64,000 nucleotides of DNA. Source: Bradyrhizobium sp. SK17. Lineage in GTDB: Bacteria > Pseudomonadota > Alphaproteobacteria > Rhizobiales > Xanthobacteraceae. A program made the translations under genes and the position numbers. The notes below the pieces were generated by a model. The model was not told the DNA's origin. It was given only the letters and a program-made list of their open reading frames with translations, and searched no databases. Shown here one piece after another: positions 16,469 to 25,548 of this stretch. The stretch is taken from NCBI RefSeq assembly GCF_002831585.1, contig NZ_CP025113.1:3983001-4047000 (forward strand), written 5' to 3'. Each line of letters opens with the position of its first letter. The stretch's first letter is position 1.

Positions 16469-18091
16469 TCAGAACACGTGGTAGAACACGTAGTACAGGA
16501 TGCCCGAGAGGATCATCGCGGCCGGCAGGGTCAGCACCCAGGCCATCGCGATGTTGCGGATCGTCGCCCATTGCAGGCCGGAGCCGTTCGCCGCCATGGT
16601 GCCGGCGATGCCGGACGACAGCACGTGGGTGGTCGAGACCGGCAGGCCGTAACCGTCGGCCGCCGCGATCGTCGCCGCTGCCGTGATCTCGGCGCAGGCG
16701 CCCTGCGCATAGGTCAGGTGGGTCTTGCCGATCTTCTCGCCGACGGTGACGACGATGCGCTTCCAGCCGACCATGGTGCCGAGGCCGAGCGCGATGGCGA
16801 CGGCGAACTTCACCCAGCTCGGGATGAACTTCGTCGCGGCATCGAGCGAGCCCTTGTACTCGTTCAGCGTGGAGACGTCGGTCGCGCTCAGCTCGGCTTC
16901 CTTGTCCTTCATCAGGAGGCGGATCGCTTCCGAGGCGAGGTACATGTCGTTGCGGGTGTTGCCGACCACGTCAGCCGGGAACTTGGCCAGCGAGCCATAC
17001 TGGGCGACCTGTTGGCCGATATCGCGGACCAGCACCGCCAGCGAAGGATAGGTGCCTTCATTGATCTGGTGCTGCGAGACGTAGTTGGTCACGGCCGGGC
17101 GCGGATTGCCGATCACGTTGTAGCCGGCGGCCTTGCCCTCGATCACCTTGCTGGCCGCGGTCGAGTGCGAAGCGAACTGCTCGATCTGGCTCGCGGGCAG
17201 CGCGCGGTTCAGCGCATAGGCGGTCGGCACGGTGCCGATCAGGATCAGCATGATCAGGCCCATGCCCTTCTGGCCGTCATTGGAGCCGTGGAAGAAGCTG
17301 ACCAGGGTGCAGGTCAGGATCAGGATGCCGCGGATCCACCACGGCGGCGGCTGGTCGCCGACCGGCTCGCCGAACAAAGCGGGCGTGGCACGCACCAGCA
17401 CGGCCTTGAGGATGTAGAGCAGGCCAGCCGCCAGCACGAAGCCGAACAGCGGCGACAGCAGCAGCGCCTTGGCGATATTGGCCGCCTGCGACCAGTCCAC
17501 GCCGGAGGTGCCGTCGCGGCCGCGCAGCAGCGCGTTGGTGATGCCGACGCCCATGATCGAACCGATCAGGGTGTGCGAGCTCGAAGCCGGCAGGCCGAGC
17601 CACCAGGTGCCGAGATTCCAGATGATGGCGGCGATCAGCAGCGCGAACACCATCGCGAAGCCGGCGCTCGAGCCGACCTGCAGGATCAGCTCCACCGGCA
17701 GCAGCGACACGATACCGAACGCGACCGCGCCGCTGGAGAGCAGCACGCCGAACAGGTTGAACAGGCCCGACCACACCACGGCGACATGCGCCGGCAGCGA
17801 GCGGGTGTAGATCACGGTGGCGACCGCGTTCGCGGTGTCGTGGAATCCGTTGACGAATTCGAAGCCGAGCGCGATCAGCAGCGCGACGAACAGCATGATG
17901 TACGGCAGGAACGAAGTCACGCGCGTGCCGGTGGCGTCGACGTCGGCATAGATGCTGTAGGCAACAAACAGTAGGGCGGCCGCAACCACGCCCATGTAAA
18001 TGACACCCGTCATCGGGTGAAAGCCCTTGTCGAGATCCGGGCCCTTCTTCAAGGCTGGTTCGATCGAGCCGGGTAACGCCATATCGCTCAT
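16469..18091 (-). CDS. pit: PiT-family inorganic phosphate transporter
   Basis: A 540-residue low-affinity phosphate (metal-phosphate/H+) symporter of the inner membrane. Both PiT signature halves are visible: GFEFVNGFHDTANAVAT (about 78-94) and the repeat STTHVLSSGIAGT near residue 500, with PASSSHTLIGSIMG in between. A long hydrophilic insertion (about 310-430) splits the helices, as in PitA-type proteins. Start ATG 18091 is preceded by AGGAG at good spacing; the frame continues upstream to 18232 without family similarity. No phoU-like partner adjoins it. Confidence 0.93.
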   Translation of the reverse strand: MSDMALPGSIEPALKKGPDLDKGFHPMTGVIYMGVVAAALLFVAYSIYADVDATGTRVTSFLPYIMLFVALLIALGFEFVNGFHDTANAVATVIYTRSLPAHVAVVWSGLFNLFGVLLSSGAVAFGIVSLLPVELILQVGSSAGFAMVFALLIAAIIWNLGTWWLGLPASSSHTLIGSIMGVGITNALLRGRDGTSGVDWSQAANIAKALLLSPLFGFVLAAGLLYILKAVLVRATPALFGEPVGDQPPPWWIRGILILTCTLVSFFHGSNDGQKGMGLIMLILIGTVPTAYALNRALPASQIEQFASHSTAASKVIEGKAAGYNVIGNPRPAVTNYVSQHQINEGTYPSLAVLVRDIGQQVAQYGSLAKFPADVVGNTRNDMYLASEAIRLLMKDKEAELSATDVSTLNEYKGSLDAATKFIPSWVKFAVAIALGLGTMVGWKRIVVTVGEKIGKTHLTYAQGACAEITAAATIAAADGYGLPVSTTHVLSSGIAGTMAANGSGLQWATIRNIAMAWVLTLPAAMILSGILYYVFYHVF

Positions 18092-18619
18092 GGTAAACTC
18101 CTGTCCCAATGCCTCCGATTTTGATCGATGCATATGACAAGCAATTGAAATCCGGCCCGTGAAATGAAGCGGCGCTCCTTGGCGGTGGACGGCGGGCCGA
18201 ATTTTTGTGCAACGCATTGAAGGTGCGCGCACTGTTTCGATCTCGTGGCAATGTTCAGCAACAGAAGCGGGTTGATCGCGACGTAAACTTGCTGCCTGCG
18301 TTGCACAGCGCGAAACAGTGTGAGTACGAGATCACACAGGACTGTCAGTCCGGCCGACGAGAGCTCACGACGAAGTATCCGACGAGCGCGGCGACGAGAT
18401 GGGTCGGCTGGCTGGATGAGGTAGCACGCGAGTGAGGTGGTGAGATGAGGTGGCGCGCCGCACGATTGGGGCTAGTCGAACCGCGCAGCGCGCCTGCCTC
18501 AGGGTACGTCATGGCGTGAACATGACGCCCGATACCGTCTGAATGTGCTACGCTATCACGGATCAATTAAAGGTTGTAGGTATTTCAGAGCAATTTCGCA
18601 CAGGGCTGTGCGTCCTCCA
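18092..18619. other. 528-bp gene-free stretch upstream of the phosphate transporter
   Basis: It must hold the promoter of the leftward phosphate transporter. Small open frames on both strands lack ribosome-binding sites and family character. A single TGTCAT half site (revcomp near 18132-18137) is not enough to claim a PHO box. No tRNA or other RNA structure was recognised. Confidence 0.5.
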
Positions 18620-18640
18620 GTTCCGCTGGTCTTGCGGAAC
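18620..18640 (-). terminator. hairpin directly after the udgX-like stop codon
   Basis: GTTCCGC, 7-bp loop, GCGGAAC: a perfect 7-bp stem that begins at the base following the leftward stop codon. There is no T-run after it, so it may be a weak terminator or a 3'-end protecting hairpin. Confidence 0.5.
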
Positions 18641-20086
18641 TCAAGCCGCATCGGCGGCGTCTCGCAGTTGACCTGCCGCGATCTTCAAGTCGTCGATAAA
18701 ATGCTGATATTCCAGTGCCTTGGTACTCTCGTCTGGCAACCGCAGCAGATAAGAAGGATGCACTGTGACCAGCACCCTGGTTCCGTCGTGCTCGATCAGC
18801 CTGCCGCGGTTCTTGTTGATCGGCGTGATCTTGCCGAGCACGCTTTGCGCTGCGGTCGCGCCGAGCGCCACCACCAGTTCCGGCCTGACGGCGGCGAGCT
18901 CGCGCTGATACCATGGACGGCAGGTGCGGATCTCCGCCGTGCCCGGTTTCTGGTGCAGTCGGACCTTGCCGCGCTGCACGAATTTGAAATGCTTCACCGC
19001 GTTGGTGATGTAGACCTTGGCGCGATCGATACCCGCTTCCTTGAGCGCACGATCGAGCATCTGCCCGGCCGGTCCGACGAACGGATGGCCGGCGAGGTCT
19101 TCCTTGTCGCCAGGCTGTTCGCCGACCAGCATCAGTGTCGCGTTCTGCGGGCCTTCGCCGAACACGGTCTGCGTCGCGTCCTTCCACAGTGGACAGGCGC
19201 GGCAAGCGGCGGCCTCTTCGCGCAAGGCGGCGATCGCGTCAGCAATCGCTTCATGGGCTTGCCTGTCATGGGCCTGCTTGCGGGGCATCGGCACATCCTG
19301 CCGCTTCTGCGGTTCGCTCGCCCGGCGTGCGATGAAGGGACCGCTGGTCATGCGCATGGCGTCTTCGATCAAGGGCTTAATGATCGAGTCCTCGGGCAGG
19401 TTCCTCCAATAGGCCTGCGGCGCCTCCATCAGTTTCAGCCGGGCGGGATTGAACAGGCCGTTGTGATGACGCCGCCAGACCTCCTCGAGCCGATCCTCGC
19501 TCGGCACCTCGGACTTGGCGATGCCTGACGTGATCGAGATCGCGTGGCCGTCCCAATGCGCGCAGACATCCGGGGTCAGGATCGACCACGGCATGTCGGC
19601 GAAGCGGCTGGCGAAAAACGGTGCGGCGGACGCGACGATATGATGCTCGGGCTCGAACCAGGCGACGTAGTGCGCCTTGTGCTCGCGGCCGATTTCGCGG
19701 AAGCGGAGATGCGCATGCATCCTGTCGATGTCGCCATAGACCGCGCGTGCCATTGCGTGGACTTCGGCGACATCAGGATCGATGGTCGTGCCGAGCAGAT
19801 CGTGATGGCTGCGCAGTCGCCACAGCAGGCGATAGAGCAGGGCGAAGCGCTCGTCATGGCAATGCAGGATCGCCGTTCGCGCCAGCTCGACGAATCTGGC
19901 GGGGACGTTGAACTGCACCTGCGGCGCGTCGGGCATCTCGTTCGCGCGGGATGTCGGCAGCAACGCGTCGTCACTGCGTATTTGCCATGTGACGTCCGCC
20001 GGCCTGACGTCATGCGATGCCAGTTGCCGTGCGGCTTTGCGCCAGCCTTCGAAATCGGTGTCGTTGTCGAGCACGATGAGATGCAT
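18641..20086 (-). CDS. udgX: UdgX-family uracil-DNA-binding protein fused to DUF4130
   Basis: A 481-residue two-domain protein. The N-terminal ~250 residues are a DUF4130-type domain; the C-terminal ~190 are a Fe-S uracil-DNA glycosylase. In the latter: the CRACPLW Fe-S cysteines near 295-298 with CRPWYQ later, GEQPGDKE (322-329), ITNAVKHFKF, the loop RGKVRLHQKP with His378, and VHPSYLLR with His443. In Mycobacterium smegmatis UdgX the equivalent loop (KRRIH) carries the His that bonds covalently to the sugar after uracil removal; here it reads KVRLH, with the His kept. It is divergent from imuA across a region with an SOS box, which fits a DNA-repair role. Confidence 0.9.
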   Translation of the reverse strand: MHLIVLDNDTDFEGWRKAARQLASHDVRPADVTWQIRSDDALLPTSRANEMPDAPQVQFNVPARFVELARTAILHCHDERFALLYRLLWRLRSHHDLLGTTIDPDVAEVHAMARAVYGDIDRMHAHLRFREIGREHKAHYVAWFEPEHHIVASAAPFFASRFADMPWSILTPDVCAHWDGHAISITSGIAKSEVPSEDRLEEVWRRHHNGLFNPARLKLMEAPQAYWRNLPEDSIIKPLIEDAMRMTSGPFIARRASEPQKRQDVPMPRKQAHDRQAHEAIADAIAALREEAAACRACPLWKDATQTVFGEGPQNATLMLVGEQPGDKEDLAGHPFVGPAGQMLDRALKEAGIDRAKVYITNAVKHFKFVQRGKVRLHQKPGTAEIRTCRPWYQRELAAVRPELVVALGATAAQSVLGKITPINKNRGRLIEHDGTRVLVTVHPSYLLRLPDESTKALEYQHFIDDLKIAAGQLRDAADAA

Positions 20087-20255
20087 GCGATTGCTCCGTT
20101 TCCGTCACGCCGCCGATGTCCGGGCCCGTGCGCCTCACCGCCGCGGGGAAAGCGGAGAAGGCCGGTGCGGCCGCTTCCAAACCCCTTGATTCCGCTGATG
20201 AATCGGCAGGCTCACCAATCCGATTGACTCCGCTGGCCCTGTTAGCTTTATATTA

Positions 20256-20270
20256 GAACATATCATGAAC
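20256..20270. promoter_or_regulatory. LexA (SOS) box, GAAC-N7-GAAC
   Basis: GAAC (20256-20259), ATATCAT, GAAC (20267-20270): an exact match to the alphaproteobacterial LexA motif (GTTC-N7-GTTC read on the other strand). It lies 72 bp upstream of imuA and 170 bp upstream of the divergent udgX-like gene. LexA control of imuA-imuB-dnaE2 is established in Caulobacter and other alphaproteobacteria. Confidence 0.9.
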
Positions 20271-20341
20271 ATTTGGGCCAGTCCCTGGCTCTCTGTTCAG
20301 GTCAGTGACGGCTTCAAATTTTGGTTGGAAGGAGCGGCGCA

Positions 20342-21136
20342 ATGAACGGCGCACGCACGGGTACGCTTGCGTCTCTGCGCGGCAGCATCGCGCGCATCGA
20401 GGCGTCATCGGAGGCGGCGATGCCGAGCCGCGTTGCGCTCGGTCACAGCGGCGCCGACGCGATGCTGCGCGGCGGGCTTGCACCGGCTGCGCTGCACGAG
20501 GTGTTCGCGGCCGGCCATCAAAGTGGCGCGGCGACCGGCTTCATCGCGGGGCTCGCCGGACGGCTATCGGCGCGCAAGCCGCTGGTGTGGGTGCGGCAGG
20601 ATTTTTCCGACCGCGAGAACGGCGCGCTGTCGATGCGCGGGCTTGCCGAGCTCGGCCTCGATCCGCGCCTGCTGGTCACGGTGCGCGCCGCCGATGTCGA
20701 TGGCGCCCTGCGCACTGCGGCCGATGCGCTGGCCTGCGATGCGCTCGGCGCTGTGGTGCTCGAGGTCTGGGGCGAGGCGCGCCAGCTCGATCTCGTCGCC
20801 AGCCGCAAATTGACGCTTGCGTCGCAGGCTGCCGGCGTCACCGCGCTGGTGCTGCGGATCGCGGCGACGCCGATCCCCTCGACCGCGGAGACGCGCTGGA
20901 TCGTGCGCGCGGCGCATTCGCCGCCCGGCCATGCGGCCTCCGCCTGGGGCGCGCCGCGCTTCGATGCCGAACTCGTGCGCAATCGTCATGGCCCGGTCGG
21001 GCGATGGATCATGGAATGGAAATGTGATGAGTGCCAGTTCAGTGAACCGTCGGCGAATTCTCAGCCTGTGGCTGCCACGCCTGCCCATCGACCGCATCAA
21101 GCGCAAGCTCGCGCAGGAAATCGCCTCGCAAGCTGA
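20342..21136 (+). CDS. imuA: ImuA, RecA-like mutasome component
   Basis: A 264-residue protein of the ImuA (SulA/RecA-like) family, the first gene of the SOS mutagenesis cassette. It shows the partial RecA fold (PLVWVRQDFSDRENGALSMR, GAVVLEVWGEARQLDL) and the family's C-terminal RWIMEWKCDECQF segment. ATG 20342 has AAGGAG nine bases upstream. The last 110 bp overlap the start of imuB in another frame, so the two are translationally coupled. Known partners are ImuB, which binds the beta clamp, and the polymerase DnaE2; together they carry out error-prone bypass after DNA damage. Regulated by the SOS box upstream. Confidence 0.92.
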   Translation: MNGARTGTLASLRGSIARIEASSEAAMPSRVALGHSGADAMLRGGLAPAALHEVFAAGHQSGAATGFIAGLAGRLSARKPLVWVRQDFSDRENGALSMRGLAELGLDPRLLVTVRAADVDGALRTAADALACDALGAVVLEVWGEARQLDLVASRKLTLASQAAGVTALVLRIAATPIPSTAETRWIVRAAHSPPGHAASAWGAPRFDAELVRNRHGPVGRWIMEWKCDECQFSEPSANSQPVAATPAHRPHQAQARAGNRLAS

Positions 21137-22807
21137 TGCGCGGGAGGTGGCTGAACCTTCAAGTGAGGCGAGCACATCGGCAGGGCTCTCTCCCCCTTGC
21201 GGGGGAGAGTTGGAGAAAGGGGGACCACAGACGCCGGCGTACATGGCTTACCCCTCTCCCTAACCCTCCCCCACAAGGGGGGAGGGAACCCGTCCGCTCA
21301 TGCGTCCCTTACGAAGAGCAACGAACTCCCCAGCGTCGTGGTCGCAAAAGACCACAACGCCATCCTGCTGCATGCCGTCGACGAGGCCGCGGTGCGGGCC
21401 GGGCTGTCGATCGGGCTGCCGCTCGCCAATGCGCGTGCGATCTGTCCCGAGCTCACCGTCTACGACGCCGATCCCGCGGCCGACCTGAAGACGTTGAACG
21501 ACATCGCCGACTGGTGCGATCGCTTCACACCGTTGGTGGCGCTCGACGCGCCTGATGGCCTGTTCCTCGACATCACCGGCTGCGCGCATCTGTTCGGCGG
21601 CGAGCGCGCGCTGCTGCAGGTCGTGACCGGCGCGCTGAGCCGGCGCGGCTTTGCCGTCAGCGCGGCGATTGCCGGCACCTCGATCGCGGCGCGCACGCTG
21701 ACGCGCCATGTCTCGGGCAAGATCGTTGCCGATGGCGCGGAGGCGCACGCGGTCGGCCCGTTGCCAGTCTCCGCGCTCGGCGCCGATCCTGCCATCACCA
21801 CCGGCCTGCGCCGCGCCGGCCTGAAGACCATCGGCGATGTCGCCGCGCGCGCCCCGCACGAGATCTCGGCACGGTTCGGTTCGGCCTTCACCACCCTGCT
21901 CGGCCACGCGCTCGGACAGGGCGATGCTCCGATCAGCCCACGCAAGCCGCTGCCCGATTACATCGTCGAGAAGCGTTTCCCCGAGCCGGTCGTAACCGAT
22001 ACCGTGATCGCGCCGACGCTCTCGAGCCTCGCCAAAATGCTGGTCGCCGCTATGGACAAGCAAGGCAAGGGCGCCCGGCAACTGGAAGCGAGCTTCTTCC
22101 GCACCGACGGCAAGGTCGCGGCGATCATGGTCGAGACCGGGCGTCCGGTGACGCGGCCGGAAATGATCGACCGCCTGTTCCGCGAACGGCTCGATGCGCT
22201 CAACGATCCGCTCGATCCCGGCTTCGGCTTCGATCTCATCCGCCTCGCCGCAGGGCGTACCGAGATCGTGGTGCAGCAGCAGCGCGATCTCGACGCCACG
22301 GTGCACGACAATGACGAGATATCGGCGCTGATCGATCGCATCGCCGCCCGTATCGGCGGCAAACGCGTCGTCGTGCATCTGCCGCTCGAGAGCCACATCC
22401 CCGAGCGCGCGACGCTCGCACTGCCGGCGCAGCATCATCTGGCCGCCGCCAGTGCCGCCGCCTGGCCGGAGCGCGTCACGGGCGAGCCGCCGCTACGGCC
22501 ACTCAGGCTGTTCGAGCGGCCCGAGCCGATCAAGGTGCCATTCGCGAGCGTGCCGGACGGTCCGCCGCACCAGTTCACCTGGCGGCGCGCCTTGCATGCG
22601 GTGGTGCGGGTCGAGGGGCCCGAGCGGATCGCGATGGAATGGTGGAAGCAGGACGGCGCGTCGCTGACCCGCGATTACTTCCGGGTCGAGGATGCCGAGG
22701 GCCAGCGCTTCTGGATCTTTCGCGACGGTCTGTACGAAAGCGAGCTGCGCGACGAGGCGGGTAAACCCGTTCCGGCAAACTGGTATATGCACGGGCTGTT
22801 CGCATGA
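21027..22807 (+). pseudogene. imuB: imuB, reading frame broken by a palindromic repeat
   Basis: ImuB is a Y-family-like protein without polymerase activity that links ImuA and DnaE2 to the beta clamp. The frame from ATG 21027 gives a genuine ImuB N-terminus (RRRILSLWLPRLPIDRIKRK) but reads into a repeat and stops at TAA 21261-21263. The rest of the protein (VVVAKDHNAILLHAVDEAA onward, through FLDITGCAHLFGGE to the C-terminal WRRALHAVVRVEGPERI and NWYMHGLFA) continues in a different frame to 22807, with no defect of its own. The shift falls inside the 109-bp repeat. Either the gene is inactive, a sequencing indel is present, or two polypeptides are made. The 3' end overlaps dnaE2 by ATGA. Confidence 0.85.
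21184..21292. repeat. 109-bp palindromic repeat inside imuB (copy 1)
   Basis: Left half CTCTCTCCCCCTTGCGGGGG plus AGAGTTGGAGAAAGGGG; right half CCCCTCTCCCTAACCCTCCC plus CCACAAGGGGGGAGGGAACC. The halves pair imperfectly, and each has its own smaller CCCCCTTGCGGGGG-like hairpin. A second copy with the same arms and a different 20-odd-base centre lies in dnaE2. On the coding strand it presents TAA (21261-21263) in the imuB frame. Confidence 0.92.
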
Positions 22808-23130
22808 AGGCGCCAGTCACAGACTATGCCGAGATCGGCATCACCAGCAATTTCTCCTTCCTGCGTGGCGGCTCCGATCCGCGCGCCTATGTGCATCAGG
22901 CGAGCGAACTCGGGATTCCCGTGATCGGGATCGCCGATCACAACACGCTGGCCGGCGTGGTGCGCGCCTGGAAGGAGCTCGACAGCGAGAAGGTCGCCCA
23001 TCCGCCCAAGTTCCTGGTCGGCGCCCGCATCGTCTTCATCGACGGCACGCCCGACATCCTGGTCTATCCGCGCGACCGCGCCGCCTATGGCCGGCTGTGC
23101 CAGCTCTTGACCCGCGGCAAGCGCGGCGGC

Positions 23131-23198
23131 GGCAGAGCGTTTTCCAGCGAAGTGGACACCGGTTCGCGTGAAGAAAACGCGTCAACACAAAAATCCGA
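23131..23198. repeat. in-frame repeat insertion within dnaE2 PHP region
   Basis: A segment with GCGTTTTC (23138-23145) and GAAAACGC (23172-23179) arms, encoding [15 protein letters not shown], is inserted between LTRGKRGGG and the [12 protein letters not shown] strand. The same DNA element is a familiar intergenic repeat in Bradyrhizobium and Rhodopseudomonas. Here it keeps the frame open and adds about 25 residues to DnaE2. Confidence 0.75.
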
Positions 23199-25440
23199 GC
23201 GCGTCGAGAAGGGCGACTGCCGGCTCACCTTGCCTGATCTCGTCGATTTCGCCGAAGGTCAGCTTTTGGTGCTGGCGCTGCCGCATCGTTTCGAGACCGA
23301 TGACGCGCTCGACGTGCTCGCTCAATTGAAGGCGAGCGCTGCCGATGGCGTCTGGCTCGCCGCGAGCCTGCTTTATCGCGGCGACGACAGGCGCCGCCTC
23401 GCACGGCTGCATGGCCTCGCCACCGAAGCGGGCGTACCGCTGCTCGCCACCAACGAGGTGCTCTATCACCATCCCGCGCGCCGTCCGTTGCAGGACGTGC
23501 TGACCTGTATCCGCGAAAAGACCACCATTGAGGCGGTCGGCCGCCGGCTTGAAGCCAACGCCGAGCGGCATCTCAAGCCGGCGCATGAAATGGCAAGGCT
23601 GTTCCGCGACTGGCCAGCCGCCATCGCGGAAACCATGCGCTTCGCCGCGCGCATCTCATTCTCGCTCGACCAGCTCAAATACCAGTATCCCGACGAGCCG
23701 GTGCCGCCGGGCAAGACCGCGCAGCGTCATTTGGAGGATTTGACCTGGAGGGGAGCGCACCGAAAATTTCCAACTCGGATTTCGCCTAAACTCAAGAAGA
23801 CCTTGCACAAGGAATTGCGTCTCATCAGGAAGCTGAAATACGCACATTACTTCCTCACCGTGCACGACATCGTGCACTATGCGCGCAGCCAGAACATCCT
23901 GTGCCAGGGCCGCGGCTCGGCGGCGAACTCGGCAGTCTGTTATGTGCTCGGCGTTACCTCGGTCGATCCGACCAAGGTCGATCTCTTGTTCGAGCGCTTC
24001 ATCTCCAAGGAGCGGCTGGAGCCGCCCGACATCGACGTCGATTTCGAGCATTCGCGGCGCGAGGAGGTGATGCAATATGTCTACCGCCGCTATGGCCGGC
24101 ATCGCGCAGCGATCATCGCGACCGTGATCCATTATCGTCCGCGCAGCGCGATCCGCGACGTCGGCAAGGCGCTCGGGCTGACCGAGGATGTCACCGCGGC
24201 GCTCGCCGACACCGTGTGGGGCAGCTGGGGCAAGGGCCTCAACGACATGCAGGTGCGGCAGGCCGGGCTCGATCCGAAAAACGCGATGATCACTCTCGCG
24301 GTCGAGCTCGCCACCGAGCTGATCGAGTTTCCGCGCCATCTCTCGCAGCATGTCGGCGGCTATGTGCTGACCCAGGACCGGCTCGACACCTATGTGCCGA
24401 TCGGCAACGCCGCGATGGACGACCGCACCTTCATCGAATGGGACAAGGACGACGTCGACGCGCTGCACATGATGAAGGTCGACGTGCTCGCATTGGGCAT
24501 GCTGACCTGCATCCGCAAATGTTTCGACCTGATCGATGACCACAAGGGCAAGCGCTGGGAGCTCGCCTCGGTCCCGCCGGACGACGAGAAGGTCTACGAC
24601 ATGCTGTGCCGCGGGGAATCGCTCGGCGTGTTCCAGGTCGAGAGCCGGGCGCAGATGAACATGCTGCCGCGCCTGAAGCCGCGCACCTTCTACGATCTCG
24701 TCATCGAGGTCGCGATCGTGCGCCCCGGGCCGATCCAGGGCGACATGGTGCATCCCTATCTGCGGCGGCGCAACAAGCAGGAGCAGGTGAGCTATCCGTC
24801 GCCGGCATCTGACAAGGGCGACAAGAACGAACTCTACAACGTCCTGCACAAGACGCTCGGCGTGCCGCTGTTCCAGGAGCAGGCGATGCGGATCGCGATC
24901 GAGGCGGCGCATTTCACCTCGGAGGAGGCCAACGGCCTGCGGCGTTCGATGGCGACCTTCCGCAACCTCGGCACCATCGGCAGCTATGAGGAGAAGCTGG
25001 TCGGCAACATGGTAGCGCGCGGCTACGATCCGGATTTCGCCCGCAGCTGCTTCGACCAGATCAAGGGTTTCGGCTCCTACGGCTTTCCGGAAAGCCATGC
25101 CGCGAGCTTCGCCCAGCTCGTCTACATCTCGTCATGGCTGAAGCATTATCATCCCGATGCGTTCTGCTGCGGCCTGCTCAACTCGCAGCCGATGGGTTTC
25201 TATGCCCCGGCGCAGATCGTCGGCGACGCCCGCCACAACGGCGTCACGGTGCGCGAGGTCGACGTCTCCTTCAGCTTTGCGCAGAACACGCTGGAGGAGA
25301 AGGTCGGTGATCACTGCGCGGTCCGGCTCGGCTTCCGCCAGATCGACGGCTTTCACTGGCTCGATGAGGACGAGGAGCGGTTGAAACGAATGCAGCAGAC
25401 GCTGCGCAGTACAGGTGAGTCAGGGGGGCACGAACGGGTG

Positions 25441-25548
25441 GGCTCTCTCCCCCTTGCGGGGGAGAGTTGGAGAGAGGGGCAAGCCACGACCACCGCCCGT
25501 GCGGCTTACCCCTCTCCCTAACCCTCCCCCGCAAGGGGGGGGAACCCG
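25441..25548. repeat. 108-bp palindromic repeat inside dnaE2 (copy 2)
   Basis: Same family as the imuB copy: left half CTCTCTCCCCCTTGCGGGGG plus AGAGTTGGAGAGAGGGG, right half CCCCTCTCCCTAACCCTCCC plus CCGCAAGGGGGGGGAACCC. It differs in its central ~22 bases and near the right end (8 G run instead of GGGGGGAGGG). The length is divisible by three, so the frame is kept, but it brings TAA at 25519-25521. Confidence 0.92.

Noticed and set aside
16421..17974. 517-codon frame antisense to the phosphate transporter
   Set aside because: Same GC-shadow effect; composition is Arg/Gln/Asp-rich repeats without a fold.
18132..18137. PHO box upstream of the phosphate transporter
   Set aside because: Only a single TGTCAT half site is present; the second half with 11-bp spacing is missing.
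21184..25548. CRISPR-like spacing of repeats in the imuB-dnaE2 region
   Set aside because: Only two copies 4.2 kb apart and internally palindromic; not an array.
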